A stretch of 40,588 nucleotides of DNA from Acidobacteriota bacterium. GTDB lineage: Bacteria > Acidobacteriota > UBA6911 > RPQK01 > JAJDTT01. The notes beneath the pieces were generated by a model. It made no database searches. It was not told the DNA's origin and saw only the letters and a program-made list of their open reading frames with translations. The translations under genes and the position numbers were made by a program. Position 1 is the stretch's first letter. Every line of letters begins with the position of its first letter. The stretch is taken from assembly GCA_028874215.1 (NCBI GenBank), contig JAPPLF010000011.1:1-40588 (forward strand), read 5' to 3'. This document shows positions 36,617 through 40,588 of this stretch, in pieces.

Positions 36617-37903
36617 ATGAAGAAACCCCTTGTCCCATTGGTTGCGTTGTTCAGATTGCCCGCCGTGGTGTATGCGGAGCGAAGACCCGATCGGACATTG
36701 GAGGCGTTGGAGAATGCTCTGCAAAAGTTCGAATCGCTACGTCAAAACCAGACTGCTGACAGTGATTGGGAAGTGTTGGTGAATTCTCCAGAAGAGGGCT
36801 TTGCTGCTGCCACAGGGGACCGGACTACGTTGTTGAGCGCAGTATGTCTCCCAGATGCAAATTCGTATGGGGCCATTCTTCTTTGGCGAGGAGAGGATTC
36901 TCTCGGCACCGATTACGATGATTTTGAAGACCAACCAGTCACCCTCAACTGGCGCGATCCAGACTCCACGCAGCGGACAGAGTGGATGCACCTGTCAGAC
37001 GATGATGGGGTGTTTGACTCCGTCTCGCTCCTTGACCGACTGAAACCTCAGGAAACTGACGATTTCCTGGATCGACTTACAGGCCACGCTGAACTGAACA
37101 TCATCGTGGCGGTTACAGAGAACGGTCGCACGAAACAGGCGACGTTTTCATTGGCTGGAGCCCCCTCGGCAGAAACAGTCAAGGCTTGCGGTAAGGAACA
37201 GACATCGGCCGGGACAACACTCTATTTTCCCGACTATGTCGATGGGGGAGGGTGGACCATACAGATGGTGCTCAGCAACCTCGACCCGAGCCGGAATGCA
37301 TCGGCGGCCGTGACCGCCTTCGATCCCCAGGGGCGGGAGGTTTCGGGACTCTTCGGCTCTGGGAGCCGCTTCGACATTCCCTCTCTTGGCAGTCGGCTCA
37401 TGCGAAGCCCGGGGACGGGGGACATTAGGCGCGGTTGGATCGAGGTCGATGCTGATTCCAGTTTAATCCGTGGATTGTTGACCTACCGCAACGCCGATTC
37501 CGGCGTGGAGGTCGGCGTGGAACCGGTCGAGTTGGGAGATCAATTCACTTTGTTCGTGGAAGAGTCGAGCGACATCGGAACCGGCGTGGCGATCTTCAAA
37601 CGGGAGGCTGCCGCTCGAATCGAGCTCCGAATCCGGAACAAGGAGGGCTACGACCCGGTAGAGGGGGTGTTCGTGCGGCACGGGGACTTTCACCAACGGG
37701 CTTGGAAAATTCAGGAATGGTTCACCGATAGGGGAGTCCATACTCAGTTCCTGAAGAATTTCCGTGGACTACTGTTTCTGCGGACGGATGACGGTTCACC
37801 GTTCGCACCAGTTGGACTGAGGTTCGGAAAGCGAACGGGATCACTCTCGGCAGTTCCGGTGTTCCGAGGCGGGAACGTCTCGGGCGGTCTGCCGTCCGAC
37901 TGA
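36617..37903 (+). CDS. secreted protein with the shared uncharacterised domain
   Basis: A 428-residue exported protein. A signal peptide covers about the first 20 residues (KKPLVPLVALFRLPAVVYA). An unrecognised N-terminal region of ~180 residues follows, acidic and beta-rich, with TLLSAVCLPDANSYGAILLW. From about residue 200 it carries the domain seen in the Cache and metalloprotease proteins: LYFPDYVDGGGWTIQMVLSN, RRGWIEVDADSSLIRGLLTY, FVEESSDIGTGVAIF, FRGLLFLR and PVGLRFGKRTGSLSAVPV. The ATG at 36617 with GGTGAGG upstream is better than the GTG at 36602. It lies in the divergent operon, 33 bp after the small membrane protein and 24 bp before the solute-binding protein. Confidence 0.7.
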   Translation: MKKPLVPLVALFRLPAVVYAERRPDRTLEALENALQKFESLRQNQTADSDWEVLVNSPEEGFAAATGDRTTLLSAVCLPDANSYGAILLWRGEDSLGTDYDDFEDQPVTLNWRDPDSTQRTEWMHLSDDDGVFDSVSLLDRLKPQETDDFLDRLTGHAELNIIVAVTENGRTKQATFSLAGAPSAETVKACGKEQTSAGTTLYFPDYVDGGGWTIQMVLSNLDPSRNASAAVTAFDPQGREVSGLFGSGSRFDIPSLGSRLMRSPGTGDIRRGWIEVDADSSLIRGLLTYRNADSGVEVGVEPVELGDQFTLFVEESSDIGTGVAIFKREAAARIELRIRNKEGYDPVEGVFVRHGDFHQRAWKIQEWFTDRGVHTQFLKNFRGLLFLRTDDGSPFAPVGLRFGKRTGSLSAVPVFRGGNVSGGLPSD

Positions 37904-37927
37904 CTACACATTCAAAGGAGGTGTCTG

Positions 37928-38797
37928 ATGCGGAGAACTCACGCCGTGTGTGCTCTGGTCGTTATTGTCCTGATTGGCCCTGTTAGCGTACAGGGAATGG
38001 CCCAGGGGTTCTCTTGGTGGGCCTACGATAGCGTTCTGGAGGAGATCCAGGACAGGGGAGCGCTGAAAGTCGGACTGGGCCTGTTCACGCCTTGGTCGGC
38101 CTGCGATACAAACGGTGAGCTGATCGGCTTTGAGATCGATGTCGCGACCAAATTGGCCGAGGATATCGGGGTGATGGTGGAATTTGAGCGGACGAACTGG
38201 CACTACATCATTCCGGCCCTGGTGGCAGAGGAGTTTGACGCCATCATCAGTGGCCTGGCGATCCTTCCAGGGAGGAATCTCAAGGTCAATTACACGTCAC
38301 CGTACAACGGGATCGGTGTCTACTTGGTGGCGAGCGTAGCGAAAGCCTCCGACTTGGAAACATTAGCCGACTTCAACAGTTCCAGCGTCACGATCGCGAC
38401 TCGGCGGGGAGCCTCATCCGTAGGCTTTGTGGCGAGTGTTTTTCCCGATGCAATGTTGCTGTTGGTCGATACCGATACCGAGGTCATCCAGGCCGTCGTT
38501 TCGGGGGACGCTCATGCTGCGGCATCATTCGAGCCGAATCAAGAGACGTGGGTGGAGGCCAACCCGGAGACCCTGTACCTGCCATTCGAGGAGCCGTTTG
38601 CTTCGGAGGTGGGAGCGATGGCCATCCGCAAAGGCGATCTCGACACCTTGAATTTCTTCAATAGCTGGATTGCGGCCAACAAGGCCAATGGTTGGCTCGA
38701 ACAGCGCCGCCATTATTGGTTCGAGACCCGCGAATGGGCCGATCAGGTCGCGACCGATCCCGACACGATCGCTGAGTGCGATGAATCCTTTCAGTAG
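37928..38797 (+). CDS. periplasmic solute-binding protein, family 3 (amino-acid type)
   Basis: A 289-residue exported protein of the SBP_bac_3 family, which binds amino acids or similar polar solutes. The signal peptide ends near VQGMAQ (residue 26). Typical blocks are LKVGLGLFTPWSACDTNGELIGFEIDVA, FERTNWHYIIPALVAEEFDAIISGLAILPGR and YTSPYNGIGVYLV. The Arg that contacts the ligand carboxylate in this family fits PGR. There is no lipobox Cys and no permease or ATPase gene nearby, so it either serves a distant transporter or works as a ligand sensor. A near-perfect ribosome site, AAAGGAGGTG, precedes the ATG at 37928, so high expression is likely. Confidence 0.85.
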   Translation: MRRTHAVCALVVIVLIGPVSVQGMAQGFSWWAYDSVLEEIQDRGALKVGLGLFTPWSACDTNGELIGFEIDVATKLAEDIGVMVEFERTNWHYIIPALVAEEFDAIISGLAILPGRNLKVNYTSPYNGIGVYLVASVAKASDLETLADFNSSSVTIATRRGASSVGFVASVFPDAMLLLVDTDTEVIQAVVSGDAHAAASFEPNQETWVEANPETLYLPFEEPFASEVGAMAIRKGDLDTLNFFNSWIAANKANGWLEQRRHYWFETREWADQVATDPDTIAECDESFQ

Positions 38798-38941
38798 CTG
38801 GCCGGGGGTGGGAGCGCCTAGACGGTCCGCTATGTGCCGGATGGACTTTTCCTCCGGGTGGTCCGTGCAATTCCTCGAAGCCCCAAGTTCACCATTTGGA
38901 GAAAACCCCCTCCCGAACCCTTGATCTCTTCCGAGGACCAC

Positions 38942-39322
38942 ATGTCTTTAGAACACACCTTGTCTGATCCCCCCGATCAACTCAATAAACGGGCTTTCAT
39001 CGGGAATTCAATCGTCATCAAGGGGGATGTGAGCGGCGATCAGGATCTGGTCGTCCATGGCCGCATCGAAGGAACGGTGTCGCTCCCCGGATACAGCATC
39101 ACCGTGGGCCATGATGGCCTAGTCAAAGGCGACATGATCGCCAAGGTGATTCGGATCGAGGGTACTGTGGAAGGAGAACTTCAGGGTGAAGACAAAATTC
39201 TTCTAGATCGATCCGCAAAGGTTCGAGGCAAAATCACCTCCCCCCGAGTCGCTCTGGAAGATGGATGCCGGTTTAGCGGTGGCATCCACATGACTGGCGT
39301 TGGGGAGCGCGATGCTGAATAA
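38942..39322 (+). CDS. bactofilin
   Basis: A 126-residue bactofilin, a polymerising right-handed beta-helix protein that forms nucleotide-free filaments at membranes. The core shows the repeating pattern FIGNSIVIKGDVSGDQDLVVHGRIEGTVSLP, then VKGDMIAKVIRIEGTVEGELQGEDKILLDRSAKVRGKITSPRVALEDG, which is the PF04519 fold. The N-terminal SLEHTLSDPPDQLNKRAF tail may help membrane binding. The ATG at 38942 has GAGG upstream; there are ~145 bp to the previous gene. In other bacteria bactofilins place cell-wall or surface machinery, which would fit the neighbouring CsgG-like gene. Confidence 0.88.
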   Translation: MSLEHTLSDPPDQLNKRAFIGNSIVIKGDVSGDQDLVVHGRIEGTVSLPGYSITVGHDGLVKGDMIAKVIRIEGTVEGELQGEDKILLDRSAKVRGKITSPRVALEDGCRFSGGIHMTGVGERDAE

Positions 39323-39583
39323 CCGGAGTTCGGCACTGGGAGCGATTCTGGGGGGCAAAGGTGTTGCGCCGGGGGCGAGAGTCGCTTGGCAGGTGGCATC
39401 GCTTGAGACGCCAGCATCGGATGTGGCCCCCCGAAAACGGCACCCTTACGGTTGTCACACTCGATCACACGGCCTTGGACAAGGGGCTTCTTGACACGAT
39501 AGGAGTGAACCACAACGGCCCTGACTACAAGGCGTGGCGGGCGGGCTTCATTGTTGCTAGTGGCCGCAGATGGAGGATTTCAC
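39323..39583. other. intergenic region between bactofilin and CsgG-like genes
   Basis: About 260 bp. One plus-strand frame is open through it and into the next gene, but it has no ribosome site and no recognisable content. Nothing else is seen. Confidence 0.4.
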
Positions 39584-40531
39584 ATGAAACGGATCGGGGC
39601 TGTCTTTCTAACGATCGTACTCTATTCCACCGGACTGTTTGCGCAGAAGAAGCGGGTGGCAGTGATGGACTTCGATTTTTCCACCATTCAGAAATGGTGG
39701 GAAAGCAACTGGGACGTCGGCAAGGGAATAGGTGACCTGATCGTTGACGAATTGGTCAACAATGGCACCTTCAGCGTGATTGAGCGAAAGCAGCTCGACA
39801 CCATCTTGGCCGAGCAAGACTTTTCAAATAGCAACCGCGCCAATCCCGGATCCGCGGCCGAGATCGGAAAGCTCCTGGGAGTGGACGCCATCATCATCGG
39901 CAGCGTCACCCAGTTTGGGGTCGAGAAGAAGGGATTCGGCCTGGGTGCCATCGCCGGTAAGCTGCGGAGATTTGGGGGCGGAGGCATAGGTACCAAAAAG
40001 GGGAAAGCAGAGGTCAAGCTGACGGCCCGAATCGTGGATATCAACACAGCCGAGATCTTAGCTTCCGAGAGGGGAAACGGTAAGTCGGAGCGCTCCGGCC
40101 TGCTGCTGGGAGGCATCGGCGTGAGTGGAGGCGGTTTTGGCGCAGGGGGGATCTCGATGACCAGCAGCGACTATCGCGAGACGGTGCTGGGTGAGGCAAC
40201 TGAGGCCGCCGTTAGCGAACTGTCCGACAAGCTAATCAGGAAAGCCGACCGAGTGCCCGCGAGGGTGATCCTGGTTCGTGGCCTGGTGGCCGACGTGGAC
40301 GGCTCGACGTTGACTCTGAACGTGGGTTCCTCAGCGGGTGTCAAAGTCGGCGACACGCTGAAGATTTTGCGGGTGACACGAACGGTCAAGGACCCTGCTA
40401 CCGGCAAGGTTCTGCGAGAGGTCGCCCAGGATCAGGGGCAGGTCCGTATCGACGATGTCGCCGCCGGTTTCTCGGTTGGCACTGTGACCACCGGGTCCGA
40501 TATTCAGATCGGAGATCTGGTGCGGAATTGA
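39584..40531 (+). CDS. CsgG/FlgT-related periplasmic or outer-membrane protein
   Basis: A 315-residue exported protein. After a signal peptide (KRIGAVFLTIVLYSTGLFA) comes a CsgG-family domain: KRVAVMDFDF, IGDLIVDELVNNGTFSVIERKQLDTILAEQDF, and LLGVDAIIIGSVTQFG. A Gly-rich segment follows (LLLGGIGVSGGGFGAGG). The C-terminal ~80 residues (LVRGLVADVDGSTLTLNVGSSAGVKVGDTLKILRV) resemble the beta-barrel module found in FlgT and related proteins. No lipobox Cys is present, unlike true curli exporter CsgG, so I would not call it a pore. The ATG at 39584 has GGAGG 7 nt upstream. It is the last gene seen of the operon; 57 bp remain to the window end. Confidence 0.85.
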   Translation: MKRIGAVFLTIVLYSTGLFAQKKRVAVMDFDFSTIQKWWESNWDVGKGIGDLIVDELVNNGTFSVIERKQLDTILAEQDFSNSNRANPGSAAEIGKLLGVDAIIIGSVTQFGVEKKGFGLGAIAGKLRRFGGGGIGTKKGKAEVKLTARIVDINTAEILASERGNGKSERSGLLLGGIGVSGGGFGAGGISMTSSDYRETVLGEATEAAVSELSDKLIRKADRVPARVILVRGLVADVDGSTLTLNVGSSAGVKVGDTLKILRVTRTVKDPATGKVLREVAQDQGQVRIDDVAAGFSVGTVTTGSDIQIGDLVRN

Positions 40532-40588
40532 TTCTAGTCTGAACTTCCAGCCTGCCTGACCGATATTTTCGCTTCAAATCATTGATTT

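Noticed and set aside
39361-39735. 124-codon frame between bactofilin and CsgG-like genes
   Set aside because: Overlaps the well-supported CsgG-like gene in another frame, no ribosome site, no family resemblance.
39584-40531. Calling the last gene csgG (curli export pore)
   Set aside because: No lipobox Cys, no curli genes nearby, and a FlgT-like C-terminal module point to a wider CsgG-superfamily member.

Overview
The window is GC-rich chromosomal DNA from a Gram-negative bacterium. Outer-membrane porin, lipoprotein and periplasmic binding-protein genes show the cell type. The closest fit I can suggest is Acidobacteriota, from the gene mix (EF-hand PQQ-type propeller beginning DWTQFRGPNGSG, secreted proteins with an 'FP/FAHF..DG' domain, MpaB-like oxygenase, furA-katG). 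This is inference. No rRNA, tRNA or CRISPR array was seen. The first ~57 bases are almost pure C and look like a contig-end artefact.

Left third (1-15.2 kb), mostly household genes: the 3' end of ilvD, a DUF1801 protein, an unknown membrane protein, a secreted EF-hand propeller, and a complete phosphate-uptake operon (polyphosphate/phosphate porin, pstS, pstC, pstA, pstB, phoU). A PhoB-type promoter precedes the porin: two CTTCAT repeats 11 bp apart, then 10 nt, then TATCCT. Then come polB (DNA polymerase II), an MFS transporter, an unrecognised 397-aa protein and a lipoprotein-like FAH-family hydrolase.

Middle (15.2-31 kb), accessory: a REP-associated tyrosine transposase with its REP repeats around a MORN-repeat protein; an OmdA/YdeI protein; a ferritin-like protein; a secreted double-Cache protein; a 57-aa zinc-ribbon-like gene; furA-katG with an exported KatG; and a P450 facing a sulfotransferase/MpaB-oxygenase pair. 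Two copies of a ~330-bp structured repeat lie at 22.4 and 30.2 kb.

Right part (31-40.6 kb): a secreted zinc metalloprotease, a one-protein two-component regulator (GAF-PAS-HisKA-HATPase-REC-OmpR wHTH) and a divergent operon encoding a small membrane protein, a secreted protein with the shared domain, a family-3 solute-binding protein, a bactofilin and a CsgG-family protein.

The most interesting signal is a four-part operator. TTTCAC-like hexamers spaced 11-21-11 bp occur at exactly four places: before the Cache gene, the metalloprotease gene, the sulfotransferase/oxygenase pair and the divergent operon beside the hybrid regulator. Three of the four sites lie next to the 5' leader of the regulator gene: one intact and two decayed copies. 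Three of the target transcripts encode secreted proteins sharing one uncharacterised domain. I read this as a local regulon spread by duplication of a 'regulator 5' end + operator + promoter' module, controlling cell-surface or secreted functions.
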